From contig CANQZN010000003.1 in NCBI GenBank assembly GCA_947628365.1, positions 1 to 34,640 of the forward strand: DNA of 34,640 bases. The letters run 5' to 3'. Under the pieces are notes generated by a model. The model did no database searches, had not been told where the DNA came from, and worked only from the letters and a program-made list of their open reading frames with translations. This DNA is from an uncultured Bacilli bacterium. Its GTDB lineage: Bacteria; Bacillota_I; Bacilli_A; RF39; UBA660. Position numbers and translations under genes: made by a program. This document shows, in pieces, positions 1-8,115 of this stretch (within the stretch, counting starts at the first letter, position 1; each line of letters starts with the position of its first letter).

Positions 1-58
1 TCTTTTTGGCATGGGTTTCTTTCCAATTTATAACTTTCTATTAAAAATATCTTGACTT

Positions 59-1165
59 TTAATAGTTAGTCACCTCTTTAAAATATGTATCGGGATGATT
101 TTTATCAAATAATTCATTACACCAAATAGCAAGAATCATTTCATCATCACCAATATTTTCTATATTATGGGTATATCCAACAGGAATTGTAATAATTTTT
201 ATTTCATTATCATCTACAATAAATGAATATTTATCATCATTTATAATACTTTTAAAACTAATCTTAGCCTTACCTTTAATTACAATAAATCTTTCCATTT
301 TGGTGTGATGATAATGATTTCCTCTTACTATACCTGGTTTACTAAATGAAACTGAAAATTGACCATTTTCTTTAGTTCTAACTAGTTCAATAAATGCTCC
401 TCTTTCATCTGTATTTTTAGTTGCAGTAACAGCCATATTTTCTAATTCCATATAACTTACAAAAGTAGCAAATAATTTTTTAATAAAATCATTACCTGTA
501 TTTGGTACATATATTGAATTCATATTTTCTTTAAATTCATATAATTTATCTTTTATGTAACCTAATTTAACTTTATATCTTGGATTAATGTAACAAATAT
601 TATCTATTTTTTCATCTGGTTTATTGCCATTTAATATTCTTATAAATTCTTCACATATATCATCTATATAAATTAATTCTAATTCCGTTTCTGGATTATC
701 AACTTTTATTTCTAAATCATGAGTTATATTGTAACAAAATGTTGCTATTACAGAATTGTAATTAGGTTTACACCATTTACCAAATACATTATGTAAGCGA
801 TAAATATAATAATTTGTTAAATTATCCTTTATATAATCTTCAGCTAATTTTTTACTTTTACCATAATCATTATCTTTAATAGCTTGAATACTTGAAGTAA
901 TTAACAAAGGAATATTTTTATCTTTGATTAAATCTACTATTTTTTTGGTTAAATCACTATTTCCTTCATAAAATTCTTTAGGATCAATAGGTCTATTAAT
1001 TCCTGCTAAATGGAAAATAAAATCTACACTTTCAATATTATCTTCAATTTTTTTAAATTCATCTTCTCTATCAAATGTTACAATTTCTATATTTTCCATT
1101 TCTTGTAAATGTGAAATTAAGTTTTTACCAATGAATCCATTGCTTCCGGTTACTAATACTTTCAT
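59..1165 (-). CDS. capF: CapF-like NAD-dependent epimerase/reductase with C-terminal cupin domain (capsular FucNAc pathway)
   Basis: N-terminal MKVLVTGSNGFIGKNL Rossmann motif; C-terminal cupin-like GIVRGNHYHHTKMERFIVIKGKAKI; immediately downstream of a CapE-like gene. Confidence 0.85.
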   Translation of the reverse strand: MKVLVTGSNGFIGKNLISHLQEMENIEIVTFDREDEFKKIEDNIESVDFIFHLAGINRPIDPKEFYEGNSDLTKKIVDLIKDKNIPLLITSSIQAIKDNDYGKSKKLAEDYIKDNLTNYYIYRLHNVFGKWCKPNYNSVIATFCYNITHDLEIKVDNPETELELIYIDDICEEFIRILNGNKPDEKIDNICYINPRYKVKLGYIKDKLYEFKENMNSIYVPNTGNDFIKKLFATFVSYMELENMAVTATKNTDERGAFIELVRTKENGQFSVSFSKPGIVRGNHYHHTKMERFIVIKGKAKISFKSIINDDKYSFIVDDNEIKIITIPVGYTHNIENIGDDEMILAIWCNELFDKNHPDTYFKEVTNY

Positions 1166-1173
1166 CGTATCTC

Positions 1174-2202
1174 CTATTTACAATCTTTAAATAAGTCTAA
1201 TTTCTTTAATAATTTTTTCATTCCTTCAATATCTAATCTTTTAGTATTATGGGAATTATATTCTTCTACTTTATTTAAATCAGCATTTCCTTCATTAAAA
1301 TATTTTTGATAATTTAAATTTCTATTATCTGCTGGGATGCGATAATAATCTCCTAAATCTTCTGCATTTACCATTTCTTCTTTTGTTACTAATACTTCAT
1401 ATAACTTTTCACCATGTCTTGTTCCTATACAATTTACTGGTACATCACTATGTTTTAACTCTTTTATTGCTTTTGCTAATGTATCTATTGTTGCTGCTGG
1501 GGCTTTTTGAACAAATAAATCTCCTTGTTTTCCATGTTCAAATGCATATATTACTAAATCTACTGCATCTTCTAGTGTCATCATAAATCTTGTCATCTCA
1601 GGATTAGTTATTGTCAATGGTTTTCCTTCACTTATTTGTTCACAGAATAATGGTATTACTGAGCCACGACTAGCCATTACATTACCATATCTGGTTCTAC
1701 ATATTACAGTTTCGCCTTCTTTTAAATCTCTTCCTTTTGCTACTGCTACTTTTTCCATCATAGCTTTACTCATTCCCATTGCATTGATTGGATAAGCTGC
1801 TTTATCTGTACTTAATACTATTACTTTCTTTACTTTATGATTTATTGCTGCTTCCAACACATTATCTGTTCCGAGTATGTTTGTATTAACTGCTTGAATT
1901 GGAAAAAATTCACATGATGGTACTTGCTTTAATGCTGCTGCATGAAATACATAATCTACTCCATCCATTGCGTCATCTATACTTCTAAAATCTCTTACGT
2001 CTCCTATATAAAACTTGATCTTATCATTTTTATATTTGATTCGCATATCTTCTTGTTTCTTTTCATCTCTCGAAAATATTCTTATTTCTTTCAAACTGGA
2101 ATTTAGGAATCTTTCTAATACTGCATTGCCAAATGATCCTGTTCCTCCTGTTATCATTAACACTTTATCTTTAAATATATCTTTATTTTCCATTTTCATC
2201 AC
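1174..2202 (-). CDS. capE: CapE/FnlA-like UDP-N-acetylglucosamine 4,6-dehydratase/5-epimerase
   Basis: MITGGTGSFGNAVLERFL, FHAAALKQVPSCEFFPIQAVNTNILGTDNVLEAA, STDKAAYPINAMGMSKAMMEK motifs of this SDR family. Confidence 0.88.
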   Translation of the reverse strand: MMKMENKDIFKDKVLMITGGTGSFGNAVLERFLNSSLKEIRIFSRDEKKQEDMRIKYKNDKIKFYIGDVRDFRSIDDAMDGVDYVFHAAALKQVPSCEFFPIQAVNTNILGTDNVLEAAINHKVKKVIVLSTDKAAYPINAMGMSKAMMEKVAVAKGRDLKEGETVICRTRYGNVMASRGSVIPLFCEQISEGKPLTITNPEMTRFMMTLEDAVDLVIYAFEHGKQGDLFVQKAPAATIDTLAKAIKELKHSDVPVNCIGTRHGEKLYEVLVTKEEMVNAEDLGDYYRIPADNRNLNYQKYFNEGNADLNKVEEYNSHNTKRLDIEGMKKLLKKLDLFKDCK

Positions 2203-3409
2203 CTATAAATCTTTCTAACTTCTTAACTGAATCTTTAACATCCAAATTATTAATTAAATAATTATAACCATTATCACCCATTTTTTGTCTAAGTTCAGTA
2301 TTTTTTATTAAAGTATTAAATTCCTTTCTAAAATTTATTATATCACCATTTTCAACCCACAAACCACAATTTTCATTAATAAGAAACGAACCATAATCTG
2401 TATTTTTATCAATTGATGCCATTATTGGTAAATGACAGTTTAAATATGATAAAGTTTTTGACGGAAAATTAGGAATTGTAAATCTTTTATCTAAAAAGAT
2501 TAAACCAATATCACATGCCTTCAATAATTTTTCATAATCAATTCGGGGAATATAATCAAACATTAAAATATTACTATATCCTTTTGTCAATTCTGAGACT
2601 TTCTTTTTTTCAGTTCCTTTACCAACTAAAACAAATTTAATATTCGTTTTATCTTTATATTCTTCAAAAATATCTTTTAAGAAATCCAAACCTTGCGGTT
2701 TACCAAAATTACCACCATATATAGCTACTATATCATTATTTTTTAAATTATATTTTTTCCTTATTTTTTCTTTTTCTTTTAATGTCAGTGGTTTGTCTTT
2801 TAAAATTTTCATAGTATTAGGAAATAATTCTAATTTTTCTCTATTTAAAAACTTATTATGTTTAAGTAAATATTCTAAATTGCCTTGTGACATACATCCT
2901 ATTTTAGTGCTTATTTTATATAACTTTTTTTCTCTATATCTAAAGTACCAATATATAGGGCTATTTTTACTATATAATCCTATATCAACACCATTTTGGG
3001 GAAAAATATCTTTCATCATTAAATAAGAGGGAGCATGATATTTTTTCATTGCCCACTTAACAGTACTAGCCATAGTTAAAGGTGGAGATTCAAACAAAAT
3101 CAGATCAAATTGTTCATTATTAAAATATTTTTTTATATCTTTTTTCAAATATTTATTTATAGATAAAATAGTAAATGCTTTTTCAACTAAATTTACTTCA
3201 TAAAGATTTCCTATCTTAACCCTTAATACTTCTAAACCTCGTTCATGATATAATTTTGTTTCTTTAGCTTGTTTCTTTTCTTCTGTAACAACAACTTTAA
3301 CGTCATGTCCGTTTGCTTTTAATTCTTCGGCTAAATCAGTATAAATATTAGAACCATTTTCTGGCTTCATATAATCAGATGTTATAAATAATACTTTTAT
3401 GTCTATCAC
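2183..3409 (-). CDS. GT4-family glycosyltransferase (WbuB-like)
   Basis: GT-B layout; N-terminal MIDIKVLFITSDYMKPENGSNIYTDLAEELKANGHDVKVV, C-terminal donor-site region NFPSKTLSYLNCHLPIMAS; 20-nt overlap with the next gene. Confidence 0.75.
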   Translation of the reverse strand: MIDIKVLFITSDYMKPENGSNIYTDLAEELKANGHDVKVVVTEEKKQAKETKLYHERGLEVLRVKIGNLYEVNLVEKAFTILSINKYLKKDIKKYFNNEQFDLILFESPPLTMASTVKWAMKKYHAPSYLMMKDIFPQNGVDIGLYSKNSPIYWYFRYREKKLYKISTKIGCMSQGNLEYLLKHNKFLNREKLELFPNTMKILKDKPLTLKEKEKIRKKYNLKNNDIVAIYGGNFGKPQGLDFLKDIFEEYKDKTNIKFVLVGKGTEKKKVSELTKGYSNILMFDYIPRIDYEKLLKACDIGLIFLDKRFTIPNFPSKTLSYLNCHLPIMASIDKNTDYGSFLINENCGLWVENGDIINFRKEFNTLIKNTELRQKMGDNGYNYLINNLDVKDSVKKLERFIGDENGK

Positions 3410-3472
3410 TTCCTAACTAACCTACAAAATAATTTTAACATATTATCTCTTAATAACCAATAAAAAAAGGAA

Positions 3473-4921
3473 TTAAACTCCCTCTTTTATCGCTTTAATC
3501 TTATCTTTAGCAGTTATAATTGTTTCTTCTTTTGGAATCATAACATATAATTCCATATTTGGTACACTATAAGTAATTTCATAACTATCAGTACCATCTA
3601 AACTAATATTTTCAATCTCCCATTTAGGCATTTTATCAAGTTGCATATTAATCATACTTGTTATTGAATCCATATCTATATTAGTAATAAAACTTCCTTC
3701 TATAGCTTCTAACATATCACCATATTTAACTAGAATTGCTGGAGATATTGCTTTATCCATAATTGCTTTAATCATTCTTTGTTGATTTTCTCCTCTAACA
3801 CGGTCCCCTTGAATAAATGCTTTTCTTGTTCTAACAAATTCTAGTGCCGCTTTACCATCAACTTTGTTGTAACCTTTATTATAATGAATATAATAAAAAC
3901 CACTTGTAAAATCATATTCTGAATATACTTCCACTCCACCTAAAGCATCTACTAAATTAATTAAGGCATTATAATTTACTTTTATATAATAATTTATATC
4001 AATATCGAGTAATTTTTCAACAGTTTTAACACTAGTATCAATACCATATATACCAGTATGCGTGAGTTTATCTTTATCTCCATTTGCATTTAAAGAAACA
4101 TAATAATCTCTTGGAATATTAATAAGTAATACTTTATGAGTAGTTGGATTAACACTTATAATTATATTAACATCACTTTTTGCTTTATCAGTAACACTAC
4201 CGTATGAATCAGTACCAGATAAATAAATGGTAAATGGTTCTTTTGTTACATTAACCTCTTTACTAATATTATTTACTTTTTCTTTAACTTTAAATTGATA
4301 AATAATTTTAGTTCCGATTGTAACATCATTAGTTTCATCTTCTTTTAATAAGTTATAAATACTATCAACCATTAAGATACTATCAATAGTTTTATTCTTT
4401 AAATTTTCAAATAAATGTTGATATCCTTCTTCATTTTGAAAATCTAATTTTACTTTTTTGCCTAAATCATCTATGGCATCATCCATACTATTATCTAAAC
4501 CTTTAGAATAACCAATTGTTTTATTATTTAAATCTTTTAAAGTATTATATTTATTTTCATCTAAGACTATTACATAATAATTTTTAGTTTCATAATCAAG
4601 TCCACTTGAAAAATTATTTAAAAAGTCAAAAGTTTGATTCAAGTAAAGGAAAACAATTATAAGTATTACAATATAAATTATTTCAAATACTGTTATAGTT
4701 TTCCGTACACCAGCCTTTGGTCTTCGAAGAAGCGAAAAATAAATCAAAAATAATGGAATTAAGATTACTATTAATATATATATTATTAAATATTTAATTG
4801 GTAAAACATTATATTTAATTATTAAATAAGAATTTATATATACAGAAATTAATAAAATTATAGCTAAAATAATTTTTAATATTTTTACTATTTTTTTTGT
4901 TTTACTTTTACTTGTTCTCAT
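3473..4921 (-). CDS. LytR-CpsA-Psr (LCP) family protein; start probably internal (MRTSKSK) relative to the longest ORF (4969)
   Basis: LCP motifs DVNIIISVNPTTHKVLLINIPRDYYV, DKLTHTGIYGIDTSVKTVEKLLDIDINYYIKVNY, FVRTRKAFIQGDRVRGENQQRMIKAIM; several N-terminal TM segments; AGAGGTAG RBS before the internal ATG at 4921. Confidence 0.85.
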   Translation of the reverse strand: MRTSKSKTKKIVKILKIILAIILLISVYINSYLIIKYNVLPIKYLIIYILIVILIPLFLIYFSLLRRPKAGVRKTITVFEIIYIVILIIVFLYLNQTFDFLNNFSSGLDYETKNYYVIVLDENKYNTLKDLNNKTIGYSKGLDNSMDDAIDDLGKKVKLDFQNEEGYQHLFENLKNKTIDSILMVDSIYNLLKEDETNDVTIGTKIIYQFKVKEKVNNISKEVNVTKEPFTIYLSGTDSYGSVTDKAKSDVNIIISVNPTTHKVLLINIPRDYYVSLNANGDKDKLTHTGIYGIDTSVKTVEKLLDIDINYYIKVNYNALINLVDALGGVEVYSEYDFTSGFYYIHYNKGYNKVDGKAALEFVRTRKAFIQGDRVRGENQQRMIKAIMDKAISPAILVKYGDMLEAIEGSFITNIDMDSITSMINMQLDKMPKWEIENISLDGTDSYEITYSVPNMELYVMIPKEETIITAKDKIKAIKEGV

Positions 4922-4988
4922 AATACTACCTCTAAAAACAATTATATTATAGTTTACTCTTTTAAACAAATATAATTAAAAAACAGCA

Positions 4989-5022
4989 AATATTTTGTCG
5001 CTAAATTGACACAATATTTACT
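4989..5022 (-). terminator. Possible terminator downstream of the 205-aa ORF
   Basis: Imperfect hairpin AAATATTTTGTC/GACACAATATTT (one mismatch), followed on the minus strand by GCTGTTTTTT. Confidence 0.5.
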
Positions 5023-5053
5023 ATTTATAGTATTACCAAATAAATTATAATTA

Positions 5054-5671
5054 TTAACCGGTAATGTAAAATAAAATACTTTTAGTTAAATCAGAGCAAT
5101 CTTGAAAATAACTAACTTTAAATTTATTTAAAAACCATAATAGTGTAGTTTCGTCTTCTGCCACCATTTTGTTCACGTCAAACCAAATCATTGCGTAATG
5201 TATATGTATTTCAACATCTCCCATATTGTCTTCAAATGAAAACCAATCTTCCGTATAATAGCCCACGTCTAATTCATTAAATGAATCATTAACTAAAATA
5301 CCACTCTGGTTATTTTCTTTATCATAATTATAAACTAATTCCATTTTAAACTGATTGGAATCTAAATGATTTAGAAAATCATAATCACCAGCATAATTAC
5401 TATCATCAATAAGATAAGTAAGAAAATTTACATTAGTTAATTTGTAAAATTCTCTAAAGGTATTATATATTTCTTTATTGAATATTTCTGGTTTTAGAGA
5501 ATAAACAAAGCCATCATCATATGGGTTAACATTATACAAATCTAATTTTACATATTTGTTTAAAGTGGTCTTTAAAGTATCAAGTTTTGATTTATCAGTA
5601 TCTCCATCTTTTAAATACACGTTAATTTTAACTGGTACACCAACTGCTAAATTTCTACCCATAATTTTCAT
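5054..5671 (-). CDS. Hypothetical protein, 205 aa
   Basis: Open ORF with upstream AAATGGAGGAATG-type RBS; no family recognised. Confidence 0.6.
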   Translation of the reverse strand: MKIMGRNLAVGVPVKINVYLKDGDTDKSKLDTLKTTLNKYVKLDLYNVNPYDDGFVYSLKPEIFNKEIYNTFREFYKLTNVNFLTYLIDDSNYAGDYDFLNHLDSNQFKMELVYNYDKENNQSGILVNDSFNELDVGYYTEDWFSFEDNMGDVEIHIHYAMIWFDVNKMVAEDETTLLWFLNKFKVSYFQDCSDLTKSILFYITG

Positions 5672-5782
5672 TCCTCCATTTCTTTGGGTTAATTTAAATA
5701 AAAAATCAATTACTTCTCATTTTTAAATTTCCTCCTTCTACTTTATATATAGAACTTTTTTCTTCCATTTCCTTTTTTCCCA

Positions 5783-5808
5783 TAAAAAAAATTCACTATT
5801 CAAGTGAA
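5783..5808 (-). terminator. Rho-independent terminator of galE
   Basis: TTCACT-tgaat-AGTGAA hairpin followed on the minus strand by a T-run. Confidence 0.75.
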
Positions 5809-5809
5809 C

Positions 5810-6814
5810 TTATTTATTTTTAATCATAAAGTTATAAGCATCTTTACACATATCTTCTAGATTATACTCACAATGCCATTCTAAATCTTTATTAGCTTTA
5901 GAAGAATCAGCATAACACTCATCAATATCGCCACTTCTTCTTTCAGCGATTTTGTAAGGTATTTTAATATCATTAGCCTTTTCAAAAGCATTAATTATTT
6001 CTAAAACACTATAACCTTTACCAGTACCTAAATTATAAATATAAAGGCCATTTTCCGAATTTTCTAATTTTTCAATTCCTTTAACATGAGCTTTAGCTAA
6101 ATCAATAATATGGATATAATCTCTTACACCAGTACCATCTTTAGTTTTATAGTCATCACCAAAAACATTTAAATGGTCTAACTCTTTAGTTGCAACCTTA
6201 CATATATAAGGCATTAAATTGGCTGGAATACCTAGTGGATCTTCTCCAATTAAACCAGATGGATGAGCACCGACTGGATTAAAGTATCTAAAGATAATTA
6301 TTTTAAATTCTGGATCAGCAATTTCTAAATCTTTTAATATTTGCTCTACAAATAATTTACTGGTTCCATAAGGATTAGTAGTATGTCCTACTTCACACTC
6401 TTCAGTTATTGGTACAATTTTTGGATTACCATACACAGTAGCACTACTACTAAAAACTAATTTTTTAACATTATGTTCTTTCATAACTGTCAAAAGAGTT
6501 AAAACACTACTAACATTATTAATATAATATTCTACTGGTTTTACAACACTATCACCAACAGCTTTATAAGCCGCAAAATCGATAACACAATCAATATTAT
6601 TTTTAGTAAATATTTCATCTAATAACTCTTTATCAAGCATATTACCTTCATAAAAAGTAATATCTCTACCAGTTATTTCTTTAATTTTAGTTAAAACACT
6701 TTTCTTACTATTACTAAAATTATCAAGACCTACTACTTCATAACCTTTTTCTAATAATTCCACACAAGTATGACTACCAATATAACCACAACAACCTGTT
6801 ACAAATATTTTCAT
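5810..6814 (-). CDS. galE: UDP-glucose 4-epimerase
   Basis: MKIFVTGCCGYIGSHTCVELLEKGYEVVGLDNFSNS, SSSATVYGNP, NPYGTSKLFVEQIL, RYFNPVGAHPSGLIGEDP motifs. Confidence 0.95.
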   Translation of the reverse strand: MKIFVTGCCGYIGSHTCVELLEKGYEVVGLDNFSNSKKSVLTKIKEITGRDITFYEGNMLDKELLDEIFTKNNIDCVIDFAAYKAVGDSVVKPVEYYINNVSSVLTLLTVMKEHNVKKLVFSSSATVYGNPKIVPITEECEVGHTTNPYGTSKLFVEQILKDLEIADPEFKIIIFRYFNPVGAHPSGLIGEDPLGIPANLMPYICKVATKELDHLNVFGDDYKTKDGTGVRDYIHIIDLAKAHVKGIEKLENSENGLYIYNLGTGKGYSVLEIINAFEKANDIKIPYKIAERRSGDIDECYADSSKANKDLEWHCEYNLEDMCKDAYNFMIKNK

Positions 6815-7872
6815 TTCTTCTTCTCCTTCTTTTTATGATCATATAATATATCTGTTTTTAAAATCATAAATAGTAATAATATCATTAATATTGAATATAT
6901 AATCATTGCTTCTTTAACATGCCCCATGGTATAAAATATAGAAACAGAAGAAAACAAAAGATTAATTAAATAGATAACTAAAACACTCATGGCTGGCGTA
7001 AATTTTAATTTTAATAATTGATGATGAAAATGTTCTTTATCAGGAGCACCGATATTTTCTCCTTTTAAAATTCTTCTAAAAATAGCAAGTGCTGTATCAA
7101 AAATAGGGATAGCCAAAATCACTAAAGGAATTATTAGTGATGTTAAAGTCGCTACTTTAAAGCTCATTAAAGCACTAACGGCAATCATGAAGCCTAAGAA
7201 TAAACTACCAGAATCTCCCATAAATATTTTAGCTGGGGGAAAATTATGAACTAAGAAACCTAAAGTAGAACCAAACATAATTAAAGATATAATAATATCA
7301 AGACCATTAAATTTACCTAATATTATAGCAATAATACTAATAGTTAAGAAATATATTGAACTAACACCACCGGCAAGACCATCTAAACCATCAATTAAAT
7401 TAATTGCGTTAGATATAGCGACAATAAATAATGTTGATAAAAAGTAACTTGTTAACAAATTAAATTTTAAATTAAGACCTAAAAAAGTTATTTCTGTAAA
7501 AAATACTTGACCATATATAACAACAATTAAAGCTGCAATAGTTTGCACTAAAAATTTATAACGGGCTTTAATTGGATTAATATCATCAAAAACACCAATT
7601 AAAAAGATAATAAAAGAACCAATTAAAATTGATAACATTTGGGTAGTAAGTTCACCATATAAAATATAACCAAATAGAAAAGATATAAATATAGCAAGAC
7701 CACCTAATCTAGGCATTGGTTTTGTATGTACTTTTCTTTCATTAGGCATATCAATTGCTCCAACGTGATGAGCAATCTTTTTAGCTATTGGTACTAATAG
7801 TAAACTTGTAATAAATGTTACTAAAACAATTTCTACTATATTATGATTGTTAATAATCCATTTCATTTCCAA
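6811..7872 (-). CDS. tagO: MraY/WecA-like undecaprenyl-phosphate GlcNAc-1-phosphate transferase (TagO-like)
   Basis: MPNERKVHTKPMPRLGGLAIF, NAINLIDGLDGLAGGVSSI, FPPAKIFMGDSGSLFLGF, HFHHQLL motifs; ATGA overlap with galE. Confidence 0.85.
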   Translation of the reverse strand: MEMKWIINNHNIVEIVLVTFITSLLLVPIAKKIAHHVGAIDMPNERKVHTKPMPRLGGLAIFISFLFGYILYGELTTQMLSILIGSFIIFLIGVFDDINPIKARYKFLVQTIAALIVVIYGQVFFTEITFLGLNLKFNLLTSYFLSTLFIVAISNAINLIDGLDGLAGGVSSIYFLTISIIAIILGKFNGLDIIISLIMFGSTLGFLVHNFPPAKIFMGDSGSLFLGFMIAVSALMSFKVATLTSLIIPLVILAIPIFDTALAIFRRILKGENIGAPDKEHFHHQLLKLKFTPAMSVLVIYLINLLFSSVSIFYTMGHVKEAMIIYSILMILLLFMILKTDILYDHKKKEKKK

Positions 7873-7885
7873 AACACCTATTCTT

Positions 7886-7891
7886 ATTATA
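7886..7891 (-). promoter_or_regulatory. Possible -10 (TATAAT) for the tagO-like gene
   Basis: Minus-strand GGGTATAATAAG between the terminator and the start codon; no clear -35. Confidence 0.35.
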
Positions 7892-7897
7892 CCCTAC

Positions 7898-7944
7898 AAA
7901 AAGAAAAAAGAAAAGAAAACTCTATCAATGATAATAAAGTTTTC
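7898..7944 (-). terminator. Rho-independent terminator between the tandem pseudoknots and the tagO-like gene
   Basis: Minus strand GAAAACT(7944-7938)...AGTTTTC(7921-7915), followed by TTTTCTTTTTTCTTTTT. Confidence 0.7.
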
Positions 7945-7957
7945 TCAATATTTTCAT

Positions 7958-8043
7958 TTGGGATAATTTATTACTCGCACCACCCAAGAGCGAGAAACAT
8001 TGTCGTCCAGAATAATTTATTACTCGCGCCATCTGGGAGCGAG
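7958..8043 (-). ncRNA. Two tandem H-type pseudoknots (structured RNA; attenuator, riboswitch-like or antitoxin-like)
   Basis: Minus strand copies: CTCGC-TC-CCAGA-TGGC-GCGAG-TAATAAATTAT-TCTGG (8043-8007) and CTCGC-TC-TTGGG-TGGT-GCGAG-TAATAAATTAT-CCCAA (7994-7958). P1 = CTCGC/GCGAG in both; P2 = CCAGA/TCTGG versus TTGGG/CCCAA, i.e. compensatory changes at four of five pairs, with loops conserved. Confidence 0.7.
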
Positions 8044-8066
8044 AACATTTTCTTAAATGCAATGAT

Positions 8067-8096
8067 AATATACTATAAATTCCTATCAAAAGTCAA
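8067..8096 (-). promoter_or_regulatory. Predicted sigma-A-type promoter upstream of the tandem pseudoknots
   Basis: Minus strand TTGACT (8096-8091), 18 nt, TATATT (8072-8067). Confidence 0.5.
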
Positions 8097-8115
8097 TAAC
8101 TCTTAATAATAACTC

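Noticed and set aside
5054-5671. 205-aa ORF as the toxin partner of the tandem-pseudoknot RNA
   Set aside because: Separated from the RNA by tagO-like and galE genes, and it does not resemble ToxN-type proteins by eye.
7958-8043. CRISPR or simple tandem-repeat interpretation of the two 49-nt-period repeats
   Set aside because: Only two units, no spacer-like unique segments of CRISPR size, and the differences fall compensatorily in one stem; no cas genes in the window.
7843-8106. 87-aa plus-strand ORF spanning the pseudoknot region
   Set aside because: Overlaps the terminator and structured repeats, has no clear RBS, and the compensatory base changes point to RNA rather than protein.
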